From Pyropia yezoensis (taxonomy: Eukaryota; Rhodophyta; Bangiophyceae; Bangiales; Bangiaceae): 64,000 bases of DNA. This document shows positions 1 to 10,192 of the stretch, in pieces. The notes beneath the pieces are model-generated. The model was not told where the DNA came from. It did no database searches and was given only the letters and a program-made list of their open reading frames with translations. The stretch covers positions 42,027,030-42,091,029 of the forward strand of contig CM020618.1 of the NCBI GenBank assembly GCA_009829735.1, given 5' to 3'. The position numbers were made by a program, and so were the translations under genes. Every line of letters begins with the position of its first letter. Positions within the stretch are counted from its first letter, which is position 1.

Positions 1-495
1 GCCAAGGCCCTCCAGGCTCCTATGGTATCAACCCCCAAGCCGTTGTCGCGAGTTCGTCCCGGACCCGACAAGTATAAGGGAGGTGATAACCCTGTACCGG
101 TACTCGCAGTTGGCGAGGCCTCACCCATGGAGTCAAGGGACAAGTGGGGCGGCTTCGTTTCTAAGGAGCAACCTTCCCTGGTCGCCCCCAAGCAGATCAG
201 GAACCAGCGGTTCCGGTCTTGCTGGCTGTGCCAGAAGGAGGATCATATGTCCTACCAGTGCCCGACCATTCCCGAGGATCTCCAGGAGAAACTCAAGCGT
301 CAAGGACTGGTGTTTGCAAAGGCGGTCAACTGGGCTGACCGGCGGGCACCCTCCAAGATGGACAAGGCACAGGTACATGCCATCCGAGTGGCAACCTTAC
401 AGAGCATCACGGAGGCTCTGGCAAGGGAAGCTCCTACGGACTTTGACCTGGAGACCGAAACCTCTAAGGACTCCTCGGACCCGGGAAACGAGTAG
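1..495 (+). CDS. gag: Gag C-terminal part, element A (partial)
   Basis: This is the last 164 codons of the capsid/nucleocapsid polyprotein, in frame from base 1. It holds one CCHC zinc knuckle, CWLCQKEDHMSYQC at about nt 226-267, which in this family binds element RNA during packaging. It ends with TAG at 493-495, after an acidic tail. The pol frame is different and its first ATG is 185 nt further on, so pol is not a simple readthrough product of gag. The sequence equals the end of the 586-residue Gag of copy C, ending SSDPGNE; copy B has SSEPGNE. Confidence 0.93.
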   Translation, partial: AKALQAPMVSTPKPLSRVRPGPDKYKGGDNPVPVLAVGEASPMESRDKWGGFVSKEQPSLVAPKQIRNQRFRSCWLCQKEDHMSYQCPTIPEDLQEKLKRQGLVFAKAVNWADRRAPSKMDKAQVHAIRVATLQSITEALAREAPTDFDLETETSKDSSDPGNE

Positions 496-680
496 GGCAG
501 GCGCTCTCCCCAAGTGTCTTCCCGAATCTCCAACGGCAGGGTACTTCTACCTGTTCTCCCCTTGCGTGCCGGGAGAAAGGACGGCAGTTACCTGCTCAAC
601 CGGTAGCCGCCTGGACACCCTGTTTGTTCAAGGGGACCTTGCTCGTCCTGCGTAAGGAAAACCTCAAGATTAATGCTCGT

Positions 681-3600
681 ATGCGTGTGGGGGATAGCCT
701 CCCCCAAGCTGTTACGCCGGTGGTCGACACGGGAGCCGGACCAAGCGTCATCACTGAGAACCTGTTACCTCCGGGCTGGCGTCGACATGCCTGGAGAGCG
801 CCTACCAAGACCCGGATTGTAGACGCATCAGGTCAAACCCTACGACCGCTTGGCCGTCTTCCCGTCGCCATCTATGTCAACAATGAACCAATGCTTTTTC
901 CCTTTCTAGTAGTCAAGACCTTATCAGTCCCCCTCATCCTAGGCTGGGACTTCCAGAAGCAGCATGTCAAGAGCATCCTACCCGGAGAAGGAAAGGTGCA
1001 GTTCAACCATGGGTTTGTGTCACCAGTGCTGGAGCACCTAGACACCAAGGTTCGTGTGGCCAAGAACCAGAAGGAACGCATCCCACCCTCTACCTTGACC
1101 CTCATCAAACCGGTGCTCCTACCTCCTCGCTCGGAGACCAAGGTTCAAGTCACGACCCGGACTGCAGGTCAATGCCTGATCTACGGACGCAAGGAATTTC
1201 TGGCGAAACACCGATTATACCTAGCCCACGGACACCACAAGAAGGTGGAGAGGCACACCCCGTTCTCGGTGCTGATCGTCAACGTGAGCCGGAAGCCAAT
1301 AACCCTCGCCAAGGGCACTCGAGTTGGTACAGCAGAGCCTTACCGGGGGTCCGCCCGCGCTATGAGCAAGGAAGACCTCTTCAACCTGCAACAAGAGCTG
1401 GCATCCAACTTGACGGCCTTAGACGTATCTCCGGAACAAGAGCAGGCTGGCCGTACTACTCCGAAGCCGGAACAAGCACCGCCCGGGATGCCGAAGGTCA
1501 ACCAAGAAAACGTCCCTCCCGACTTGAAGGAGGCACTGGAGAAGCTTCTCCACGAATATCGGCACCTGTGGTCTGGAGAGCTGGGCAAGATGGACGCCAC
1601 CCTACACCGGATTCAACTCAAGCCAGATGCCAAACCAGTGCACATGCAACCATACCGGGCTGGATCTCATCGCCGGGATGAGATTGAGAAGCAGGTTAAC
1701 AAGATGCTCAAGATGGATGTTATCGAGCCGTCTGATGGCGAGTGGGCTTTCCCGGTGGTAGTCGTCCCGAAACCTGGCGGTCACTTCCGTTTCTGCGTTG
1801 ACTACAGACGCCTGAACGAGATGACAGTCAAGGATGTATACCCGATACCCCGGATGGATGATTGCCTCGACTTTCTTGGTGATGCCACCCTCTTCTCGAC
1901 GCTGGATTGTAATGCCGGTTACTGGCAGATCCCTCTGGCTGATGAGGACAAGGACAAGACTACCTTCACGTGCCACATGGGACTATTCCGGTGCAAGCGT
2001 CTCCCTTTTGGTCTCACTAATGCTCCGGCAACCTTCCAGAGAGCCATCGACATCATCCTGTCGGGACTAAGGTGGAGAACATGTTTGGTCTACCTGGACG
2101 ACATCATCGTTTTCTCCAAGACCCCAGCGGAACACCTGGAGCACCTTCGAGAAGTCCTGGCCCTCCTGTCCAAGGCTGGAGTTACCCTCAAGGCCGAGAA
2201 GTGCCACCTGTTTGAGACTGAGGTGGAGTACCTGGGGCACGTGCTGAGTCCGGGGGAGCTCCGAGTCAATGAGAAGAACATCAAGGCCCTCCGGCATGCA
2301 CGGCAACCTAAAACCCAGACGGAACTCAAGAGCTTCCTGGGTATGTGCAACGTCTACCGCCGGTTCGTACGAGACTACGCTCTGATTGCCCGGCCCTTGA
2401 CCAAGCTTACTAGCAAGAAGCTTCCAGCACAACTCCCGGTGTTCGACGAGAAGCAGACAGCAGCCTTCGAAGAGCTCAAGAAGCGCCTGACCACCACTCC
2501 AGTACTGGCGTTACCCAAGCGGGAGGGTCAGTTTGTTCTGGAGACTGATGCCTGTGGCGTCCAGGTGGGGTGCTCACTACTCCAGCAGCAACCTGATGGG
2601 CACTTCCTCCCGATAGGCTACTACAGTCGCGTCTTGACTCCAGCCGAGAAGAACTATTCGACGACCGAGCGCGAGTGCTTGGCGGTCGTCTGGGCTTGCT
2701 TCCCATTACGTCCATATCTTGAAGGACAAGAGTTCCTCATCCGGACGGACCACGCCAGTCTAAGGTGGCTGCTATGCATGGACAGCAGTCAAGGAAGGGT
2801 CGCCCGGTGGCGCCTACGCCTTTCGGAGTTCAAGTACAAGGTGTGCACCAGAGCAGGGAGGGAGCACCACTGCGCCGACACCATGTCCAGGCTGGAGACT
2901 CCTGCAGCCGATACCGGTCCTATCCCGGAGGAAATACCTTGCTTTATCCTCCCGAATGTCGGACGTGGCTGGCACGCTCCCCTGTACGAGACACCTGACG
3001 CTCATCAACCGGTAACCATTCACCGGATGCTGGAGGCACAATTGACGGACCCTCAATGCTTGGAGCTTCGCCACCAAATGGACCTGAACCGGAACAGTCG
3101 CTTCTCCGAGTCTACAGACGGACTCCTGGTACGGGTGTCACCCTTCGATGGGGCAACTCAAGTCTACGTACCCCGGAGCCTACGGACTGACATCCTACGC
3201 CTGGAGCACTCGTCTCCCCAGGCCGGGCATCCTGGTATCAATCGGATGTATGCTTCCATGAGACGACATTATTACTGGGAAACCATGGCCAGTGACGTCC
3301 ATAAGTGCCTGGAGGCTTGTATTTCTTGTGCAAGGAACCGGTTGTCCCAGAGGAAGAAGACTTCTAAGCTACGCCTATTCCCTGCGGCGGAGCCCTTTGC
3401 AAGCTTAAGCATGGACATCCTGGGGCCCCTACCTGAGACCTCCAGTGGCAACATATACCTGCTCATCATTTGTGACCGGTTCTCCAAGTTCACTCGAGCA
3501 ATCCCGTTGAGAACCATCACGGCTCTGGATGTCACGTCGGCCTTCTGCGAGTACTGGATAGCTGCCTATGGCCCTCCAGACTCCGTCTTAACCGACAACG

Positions 3601-4583
3601 GTCCCCAGTTTGCATCCCTGTTCTTCCAAGGAGTCTGTGACCTGATGGGCATCAAGAACTTGTACACCACGACGTACCACCCTCAAACGAACGGCCAGGT
3701 GGAACGATTCAACCGGACCCTAGTGGACATGCTACGGCACTACGTGGAGGAGCACCAAGAAGACTGGGACGAGCTCCTGGCTGTCCTCACTCTAGCCTAC
3801 AACTCCCGAGTTCACCGGACAACGGGAGTCGCTCCACTCGACTTTGTCACCCCAAGGCGGCTGACCAACTTCTCCCTGGAAAGAATACCGGATGGTCTCC
3901 AGCCTGCACTGAAGTCAGGTCCCAAGGCAAAGGATGAGTTCCTGGAACAACTAAAGCTCCTGCTCCCAAGAGTCAAGGAGTCAATTTCAAAGACCCAGGA
4001 GCGATACAAGCGGGACTATGACAAGGGTGTCCGGGAAAAGAACAAGGAACTGGGTGGTGGCGACTGGGTTTTTGTGGACAACCATAGCAAGACCCGGGGG
4101 AAGCTGGACTCTAAGACGGATGGACCTTATGAGATTCTCAATACGGATGGCTGGACCTTCCTTCTAGACGTGGATGGCTCTCCGTACCGGGTGAGCAGCG
4201 ACCATGTCACCCGAGCTCCACCGCCAAGCCAACGGGACTTGACCCGGCGTAAGCGGACTGCGATACCCTGGCTATCCCAAGAAGAAGGTCGGGAATTTGT
4301 CTACGTCAAGTTTGTCGACCATGCCTGGAGAGATGGACGCCTGTACCTGCGAGTACGCTGGTTTGGTTTCAACCCGGCAGATGATACATGGGAACCCTCA
4401 AACCGGCTACCCATCGCGGACGTCTGTGCCTACACGCGACGGAACGGGATTGAGGGCACTCCCGTGGCCAGAGCCGGCAAGATTCTGGAGTCGGACACGG
4501 AAGAGGACCAAGAGGACGGGGCCAACCAAGACCCTCGGGACGAGACGAGCTCACCCGCAACGGATGCGGAACAAGAGGATTGA
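681..4583 (+). CDS. pol: Pol polyprotein, element A: protease-RT-RNase H-integrase-chromodomain
   Basis: The 1300-residue frame starts at the first ATG at 681; the frame itself is open from about 624. It makes the enzymes that copy element RNA into DNA and insert it. Visible motifs are the aspartic protease DTGAGPS at residues 16-22, RT YLDD at 471-474, an RNase H ETDACG region, an HHCC zinc finger with CISCARNR, and the integrase triad D912, D972, E1008 (35 residues between the last two). A chromodomain-like segment (YVKFVDHAW..WFGFNPADDTWEP) lies at about 1206-1255, which places the element among chromoviruses and suggests chromatin-directed insertion. The order RT-RNase H-integrase defines Ty3/gypsy. 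No stop or frameshift is present. Confidence 0.97.
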   Translation: MRVGDSLPQAVTPVVDTGAGPSVITENLLPPGWRRHAWRAPTKTRIVDASGQTLRPLGRLPVAIYVNNEPMLFPFLVVKTLSVPLILGWDFQKQHVKSILPGEGKVQFNHGFVSPVLEHLDTKVRVAKNQKERIPPSTLTLIKPVLLPPRSETKVQVTTRTAGQCLIYGRKEFLAKHRLYLAHGHHKKVERHTPFSVLIVNVSRKPITLAKGTRVGTAEPYRGSARAMSKEDLFNLQQELASNLTALDVSPEQEQAGRTTPKPEQAPPGMPKVNQENVPPDLKEALEKLLHEYRHLWSGELGKMDATLHRIQLKPDAKPVHMQPYRAGSHRRDEIEKQVNKMLKMDVIEPSDGEWAFPVVVVPKPGGHFRFCVDYRRLNEMTVKDVYPIPRMDDCLDFLGDATLFSTLDCNAGYWQIPLADEDKDKTTFTCHMGLFRCKRLPFGLTNAPATFQRAIDIILSGLRWRTCLVYLDDIIVFSKTPAEHLEHLREVLALLSKAGVTLKAEKCHLFETEVEYLGHVLSPGELRVNEKNIKALRHARQPKTQTELKSFLGMCNVYRRFVRDYALIARPLTKLTSKKLPAQLPVFDEKQTAAFEELKKRLTTTPVLALPKREGQFVLETDACGVQVGCSLLQQQPDGHFLPIGYYSRVLTPAEKNYSTTERECLAVVWACFPLRPYLEGQEFLIRTDHASLRWLLCMDSSQGRVARWRLRLSEFKYKVCTRAGREHHCADTMSRLETPAADTGPIPEEIPCFILPNVGRGWHAPLYETPDAHQPVTIHRMLEAQLTDPQCLELRHQMDLNRNSRFSESTDGLLVRVSPFDGATQVYVPRSLRTDILRLEHSSPQAGHPGINRMYASMRRHYYWETMASDVHKCLEACISCARNRLSQRKKTSKLRLFPAAEPFASLSMDILGPLPETSSGNIYLLIICDRFSKFTRAIPLRTITALDVTSAFCEYWIAAYGPPDSVLTDNGPQFASLFFQGVCDLMGIKNLYTTTYHPQTNGQVERFNRTLVDMLRHYVEEHQEDWDELLAVLTLAYNSRVHRTTGVAPLDFVTPRRLTNFSLERIPDGLQPALKSGPKAKDEFLEQLKLLLPRVKESISKTQERYKRDYDKGVREKNKELGGGDWVFVDNHSKTRGKLDSKTDGPYEILNTDGWTFLLDVDGSPYRVSSDHVTRAPPPSQRDLTRRKRTAIPWLSQEEGREFVYVKFVDHAWRDGRLYLRVRWFGFNPADDTWEPSNRLPIADVCAYTRRNGIEGTPVARAGKILESDTEEDQEDGANQDPRDETSSPATDAEQED

Positions 4584-4728
4584 GAAGAAGGGAACGGGTA
4601 TATCAAGGAGAACACGCAATGCAAGCATGGAACAATCAAGGAAACCAAGCACCCGCTCGAGCAACCCTTCTCTCCGCCTCTTTCCTCCTCGCTTCTCCCA
4701 AGACCCTCACCCTCCTTGCCTCCAACTA

Positions 4729-6846
4729 CTACTCTCGGCGCGGACGCTGAGCCGAGGGAGTGTCCTCCGGCGCTGCCCCCGCGGTACGACGGGAACCGGA
4801 GGAAGACGGGATGACGTAGTGCGGTGGACGCGGCGCATCCCGGTATGACGCCATCGGAGTAGTACCAGTAGTTGCCGGTGGCTCCCGCTCATCCAGATAT
4901 GTCCGTCGGCGCCGCTGGAAGCCCGTGAAGGTCTCTGACCACTGCTGGGCCAAGCCATGCCGCGTCAAAGTCGCCAGAAGTTCGCCAACCACCGGGTTGT
5001 TCGACATCTGACCGCTGTCCGCGCAAGCAAACACCCGGTCGACCACGTCGTTCAAGACACTGGCGTAGGTGCCCAGCACCAGGGAGGACCCGACGCCTTC
5101 AACCTGCACCGGAAGACGACCCAGCTGGTCTTAAATCATACCGACGTCGTACTGGTCGCATGTCGGACCACCTTGGTTCAGGTACCAGTCAGGCACCCGG
5201 AAGCGGGTAAGGCGCAGAGTCGGCGCCGGAATCTCGAACCGGCCCGAGGATGACACTACCGGACGGTCCACAACGGCCCCCGAGACCGGAGTGCCCAACT
5301 CCAGCGGAGGCACAGCGCCGCCGGCGTTGGAAGAAGGCGTCCGGGGTAGAGCGGCCGGAGTAGTCGGCGACCGCACGGCCACTTTCAGACTCGCCGCAGA
5401 CAAGCGCGGTGCCGGAGGAGCTTGAAGTACCGGCACAGCAGGAACAGGGCGCGGACGCGCCGGTGACGGTTCAGGCGAGGCAACCGGGGCGACAGGGGCA
5501 ACAGGAGGAAGCGGAGCCGCCGCAGACGCCCGACCGACCGCCGCGGCCCATCCCGACTCCCGCACCGGCGGCCCAACTGGCAGAAGATCAAGGGCGGCCG
5601 GAGCAGGAAAGCTACCTAGCTGCGGCCACGCCGGAAGCGGCGTCGCCAGCTGCACCTTAGCCGGAGAAGACTGGTAGACCACCTGCGCCCAACCGTAGCC
5701 ATCCCGACGCGGGCGGTTCTGGTCGGCAATCGCGTTCAAGAAGCTCCGGTCATGCACCGGTACCAGACGCCGGAAGTCGATCATCGCCTGGAAGAGCTCC
5801 TTGTACTCCTCGTCCTCGCTGCACAGGAAGTCGACGGTCAACTTGTCGACAATCCAGACCATCAGGAGGTCGGGGAGAAACCAATGCCGGTTGGACACCA
5901 AGACCTCGTGAAGCCAGTGGTTGGCCGCCAAGACTGTCATCTCGGACGTGTACATCATGTACGGGATTGAGTGGAAGAAGCCCTTGATCGACGCCTGAGT
6001 CAAGGCGTCCAAGAAGTACCAGGTGCAAGGGATGCTGGAAGGAGCAAACCCGACCGGGATCTCGACTTCCTGCTGCTGCGGGATGACCTTGGGGTAGTAT
6101 GCCGCCCGGTTAGCCTTGTCCAGCTTCCAGAACTCCTGGTGGTTGCAGCTCACAAGGAAGTCACGCTGACGCCCGCGTCGCTCACCCTGCTCCCGTGCCG
6201 GCGACAACTTGGAGTATTTCCGGGTCAAGAAAGGCGGCTCCAGAGCGACCATGCTCGGACGGGGGTCGCAGTTCAAGCTTCCCGACCCCTTGAGCGCCTC
6301 GTCCCAGACCTTGAGCGCCCGGTGGACGTACCCTTCCTCCTCCGGCCACCGGAGAACGGACGCGGACACGCGACGCTCGGTCAAGGGTAGATCCAGTACC
6401 AGTGCGAAGGGGAGATCCTCCAGACGAGCAACCCAAGAGGAACCCGAGAAGCTCTGGGAGCGGTCTTGTGCCAGGCGCATCTGGTCCGCCGTGTGAAGAC
6501 GTGCCTTGTCCATCTCGGTCAAGACCCCGCGCTGGAGTTCCTTGCGCCAGAGGTCCATGCAATCCTGCTGGCACTGGGCCGCGCCGGCGTTGCCGACCAC
6601 CGTGGAGTAACGCCGGGCCGCCAGAGGGTCCTGCCCAAGAAGCATCTCCGGGAGACCCTCCGGGGGGGCCTCGACCGGGTGCATCGCGGAAGCCGGGGGA
6701 ACTCGATCCGTCCCCGCCGTGGCGACCGGCGCCGGCACCGACATCCGAGGAACCGGAGGCAGGAGAGGGGCGCGACTACCCGAGTTCTCCTCCACAACAC
6801 TCGCCGCCGGAACCACGGGCCCAGCCTGGATCTCGGAACTGGACAT
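4729..6846 (-). CDS. Antisense ORF of element A, unknown function, in two parts separated by TAA
   Basis: Opposite to gag-pol, a frame runs from 6846 to a TAA at 5131-5133 (571 codons) and continues in the same frame for about 130 more codons to 4729. The first part has a Pro/Ala/Val-rich N-terminus, a central helical region with aromatic residues (about residues 60-390), then a long Ala/Pro-rich linker. The second part has a short helical domain (about nt 4940-5090) followed by an RRRR stretch. I do not recognise a known domain. The frame in family 2 has the same architecture without the stop, so I treat both parts as one gene. Extra antisense frames between pol and 3' LTR are known in some plant Ty3 elements of the Tat lineage; homology to those is not claimed. 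Confidence 0.7.
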
Positions 6847-7019
6847 ACCGTCCAGACTCCGGGGAACGAGAGGGCCAAGGTGAAGGAGCGGAAGGGGGGG
6901 GGGCAGAATCGGGGCAGGTGATCGTGACCGGGGTGAAGACGCTCGACCTCGGCACCGGTGTGGACGTGCTCGAGGCTGTGCACGGTGGCACCTGGTTCGG
7001 CCCGAGGACGTGCCGGACT

Positions 7020-7030
7020 AGGGAGGGAGC
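7020..7030 (+). other. Polypurine tract of element A
   Basis: The purine run AGGGAGGGAGC ends two bases before the 3' LTR. This is the expected position for the primer of plus-strand DNA synthesis. Confidence 0.7.
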
Positions 7031-7032
7031 TA

Positions 7033-7605
7033 TGTAGCATCCCTGGCCCCGACTTGGCGCCGACCCGGGACTGCAACCAGAGGGCACCAGGTGCCAGAAC
7101 ACGCCCGCCGTGTGGCGATGGTTGGCGGCCGTGGCCCGTGCCCGGCACTGGGATGCGGTGGACTACGCTATCCACACGCGAGAGAGGGATTTCTGATGTG
7201 TTTTTGCATATTTGTGAGGGACTTGATTTGAGAGAATTTGAGTGTGAGATTAGTGAGTGGGAATAGAATTAGTAGTGATAGTGGCCCCCGACCTGACGAG
7301 GTTAGACTCGGGTCGGGGCCACTCGGGGTTATGGGGGGGGCTACCGGGCCAACGTGCCGGGGTTCCCCCAGATGCACGTTAAGAGGGACAGCGAGGCGCC
7401 CTCGGCCCGCGCCCTCAGGGAAAAAGACAACTGCGCGTTTGCTTTCCTCTTCCCCGTGTGCACTACCGTGCGTATCTGTTTGCCCTGCAAGCAGGCACGT
7501 GAGGCAACAGGCATACCATTCTCGTAGTTCCCCTTTCTGCGTTGCCTGTCCCTTTCCCCCGAGGGATATTGACACGTGTCTGAGAGGATCGAGTTTTATA
7601 CCACA
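7033..7605 (+). repeat. 3' LTR of element A, 573 bp
   Basis: It starts TGTAGCATCC and ends TACCACA. The same 573 bp sequence is found at 26305-26877 (copy B) and in reverse at 41600-42172 (copy C). Compared with the 5' LTR of C, I see one substitution (GTTGCC here, GTTACC in C). If A and C are one insertion, its two LTRs differ by only about one base in 573, meaning a recent insertion. Confidence 0.95.
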
Positions 7606-7657
7606 CAAAGCCCAGCCCCTGCAAAGCCGGCCGAAATCCGGCTTTGACCGTGTCCCA
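7606..7657. other. Host DNA remnant between two Ty3 insertions
   Basis: Only 52 bp separate element A from the family 2 element. The first five bases, CAAAG, are the target duplication of A. The segment holds an 8 bp inverted repeat, AAAGCCGG and CCGGCTTT, at 7623-7645. The last five bases, TCCCA, are the target duplication of the family 2 element. Confidence 0.85.
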
Positions 7658-8126
7658 TGTGGCAGTATTGACCCCCAGGTAGGGGGGCAACACGTGCCAT
7701 GCAAGGAGCGGCAGGCCACTAGCCTGACCCGTTCCTCCCCCTGCATTTGGGTCCATATTCCCTAAGTTTGGGATAGTTAGCTTAGTAGTAAATCCAACTT
7801 GGATTTGAGGGTTTTCTGCATTTATCGTCTTGAATTTTCGTGTGGCCCGGTGGGCAGGTGCTGGGGTGGGAGATTCTGAGTGGCGAGATTCTGAGGGGAC
7901 CCTGGGGGGATAAGGGGAGGGACAGCGGGGCTTGGCCTTGCTTCCCCGTCCCGACCAAGAAACTGTTGGCCCACACACCATCTTCTTGTTTGTCAGTGGC
8001 GGGATTGCCCCACAACAGGGATAGAGTGTGTGCGACTTGCACTTCTTCTGGTTCCCCCGACACGGAAGGCAGCCCTTGCGCACCGCCCCAACTTGGGTGC
8101 CGTGTGTGCGAGTCGTTTTTGCCACA
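7658..8126 (+). repeat. 5' LTR of family 2 element
   Basis: It begins TGTGGCAGTATTG and ends TTTTTGCCACA. TGTGGCA and TGCCACA form a perfect 7 bp terminal inverted repeat. Confidence 0.95.
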
Positions 8127-8128
8127 TT

Positions 8129-8146
8129 TGGTGGAGCAGCAGGGGA
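8129..8146 (+). other. Primer-binding site, family 2
   Basis: Two bases after the LTR comes TGGTGGAGCAGCAGGGGA, the right place and TGG start for a site that pairs with the CCA end of a tRNA. The same 18 bases follow the 5' LTR of copies B and C of family 1. I could not assign the tRNA. Confidence 0.7.
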
Positions 8147-8245
8147 CAGAGGTAAACTTTACCTCCGGGTGCACCCGGGTGTAGGGGGCCCTCTGTCTCA
8201 GAGGAACGGTGGACTTGGACCGTGTCATACGGATCGTTAGCCAAC

Positions 8246-10192
8246 ATGGCCGGTTCGGACCCCCCGTCGTCTGGGGAGTACACGGGTGACGCACGTACTT
8301 CAGTGCCTTCGAATACTGGTGAGACACAGGTAGGTTTACCTGGGGTCGCAGAGGGAGTAGAGGTCCCTCACGCCAGCAGGACTGGAAGTGCGGGCGGGCA
8401 ACAGGCCACCCCGACTTAGTCGGGAGTTCATTCGGGTGACACTTCTGATGTGGGTGGGCCGAAGTCTGGCCACCGCGTGGTATACTCAACGGGAACGTCC
8501 CAAGGTGAGAGGACTGTCCCCGCGGGTTCCACTCGGGTTGGAACCAACTTTGGCTCGGAGCCGTCGCCAACTAGGCTTTCGAAGGACGGCGGACGTCCGT
8601 TGGTCGGCGATGGGCTCGCGCCCATGCCCCCGGTTGAGACCCCTGAGGAACGTGGTTACCCCTCAGGTGGACTCCCGGAGGCGGACCGAGACTCAACTGG
8701 AGTCGACAATCCACTCCTCGCGGAAACTGTCCGTCGGGAGGCGACCAATGTGTTGCGGCAGACTTTGCCGGACCTGGTGGTCACGATGACGAATACTATT
8801 CTGAATCAGATTGTGGCGAGTTTGCCAGATGGCCTTAATGTCCAGACCGGATTGGGGCTTTCGAGCCCGCAGGCGCAGGGGGAATCCCTCCTTACGCCTA
8901 TCTCGGGTCGCCCCGAACAGTGGGCGAGCCCTGTGACTCCCAACGAGGGAGCCACACCATTCTCGGTGGGGCGTACGCCCCTTACGGGGGAGTTCCCCTC
9001 GGAAACGCGGGCGGCTACACCAAACTCGCCGCGGCAGACAGCAGGCACTGCGGGTCAACTTACTCCAGTGCCTCAGCGGCTGTTCCCTCAACGTGAGGTG
9101 CCGCCCAAGATCCAGGTAGCCAACCCGGTCTACCAGAGGATCTTTGACTGTGAGACCTACGCCCTCCACAACAAGTCGGTGGCGTACGGTCCCATTCAGG
9201 CCCGAGCCATGGGCCGTGCAAAGAAGAATGCACTTTACTCTTTTGGGCACAAAGCGGAGTGGGATGGAACTCCCCCCCTCCGTGTCTTTGAGCTTCTACG
9301 TCGTTTCACAAATGCCTGTGACGACAATGCCATAAGTGAAGGCATGGCTCTCTATATACTACAGGAGTTTACGAAGGGCGACCTCCGCAGAGAACTTATG
9401 TCCGTCATGCCCAGTTCCTCGAGTGGAGGCGCTGGTGAGGTGACGTCCTACTTGGAGCTCGTCAACTGGTTGTTGAGAGCCATGGTGGATGAAGCAGCGT
9501 TGGCTTCTCAAGTCGAGGAGTTTACGCAAGCCCATCAAGAAGAGACTGAAGACGAGTTGTCCTTTGCGGAGCGGGTTCGTAAGCTCAACAATCTTTGTGG
9601 GTTTCTTCATCCACAAGCTGTGGTGAAGAGTCGGTTCGTGGAGGGACTCCATTGGTCAGTCCGGATGGAGACACGGGAGCATAACACTGCCCGGGCGACA
9701 CTGGCCGAGTTGGCTGGTTCGCCTACCGCAGAGGTGAGGCCTACCGCAAGTTGCGGGAGGAACAACGCCAGGAGCGTCAGGCCGAGTTGGCCAAGGAACG
9801 CGAGGAGGTACGCCGGGCCAGAGAGCTGAGAGAGGCACGCCGAATCCGCAAGGAAAGGGTAGTAGCTGCCGTGGGAACTTCCCAGGGTATCTCTTTGTCT
9901 TCCCCAGTCGGGAAGACCCCTCCGGGAACTGACAATCGGTGTTGGAACTGCAACTCCGATGGACACTGGGCATATGATCTGCCCCAAGTTGAGTAAACGC
10001 ATTCAACAACTTGTTAAGAATGCGAGTAAGAAGTCGGCTACGAACGAAGTACGTTCACGCCGCGGGGGTGGACCTCGACCGGTAGTGGCGGTCGCCACTC
10101 CCTCGGCGGAGGGGGCGTACACGTCGTCCTCGGACTCGCCGTCTTCCCCTTCGCCCTCGGATTCAGACGCCAAGTCGGCAGGAAACGAATGA
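8246..10192 (+). pseudogene. gag: Gag of family 2 element, disrupted
   Basis: The frame starts with ATG at 8246 in a good context (AACATGGCC). A TAG at 8417-8419 interrupts it. It then stays open to about 9715, where a frameshift moves the reading to the frame with the basic helical run EEQRQERQAELAKEREE. A second shift of one base near 9975 falls inside the CCHC zinc knuckle, which begins CWNCNSDGH in one frame and ends with CPKL in the next. The tail is acidic and Ser-rich and stops at 10190-10192, overlapping the pol ATG by four bases (ATGA). The capsid region resembles family 1 Gag, for example LRRFTNACDDNAISEG here and LRRFVKACNDNDVSEG there. Confidence 0.88.

Larger units (their letters stand above)
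1..7605 (+). mobile_element. Ty3/gypsy chromovirus, family 1, copy A (5' end outside window)
   Basis: Order on the plus strand is gag end, pol (protease, RT, RNase H, integrase, chromodomain), a long minus-strand frame, a polypurine tract and a 573 bp 3' LTR. Position 1 falls inside gag and corresponds to 28353 of copy B and 40124 of copy C. In every stretch compared by eye, A matches C and not B; for example at 1250 A and C share a base that differs in B. The first five bases after the LTR are CAAAG, which also precede the 5' LTR of C. All coding frames seen are open, so this is a young copy. Confidence 0.95.

Noticed and set aside
4584..7032. An env-like gene between pol and the 3' LTR, making element A a retrovirus-like element
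   Set aside because: The long frame is on the opposite strand and shows no signal peptide or transmembrane segment, so it is not an envelope gene.
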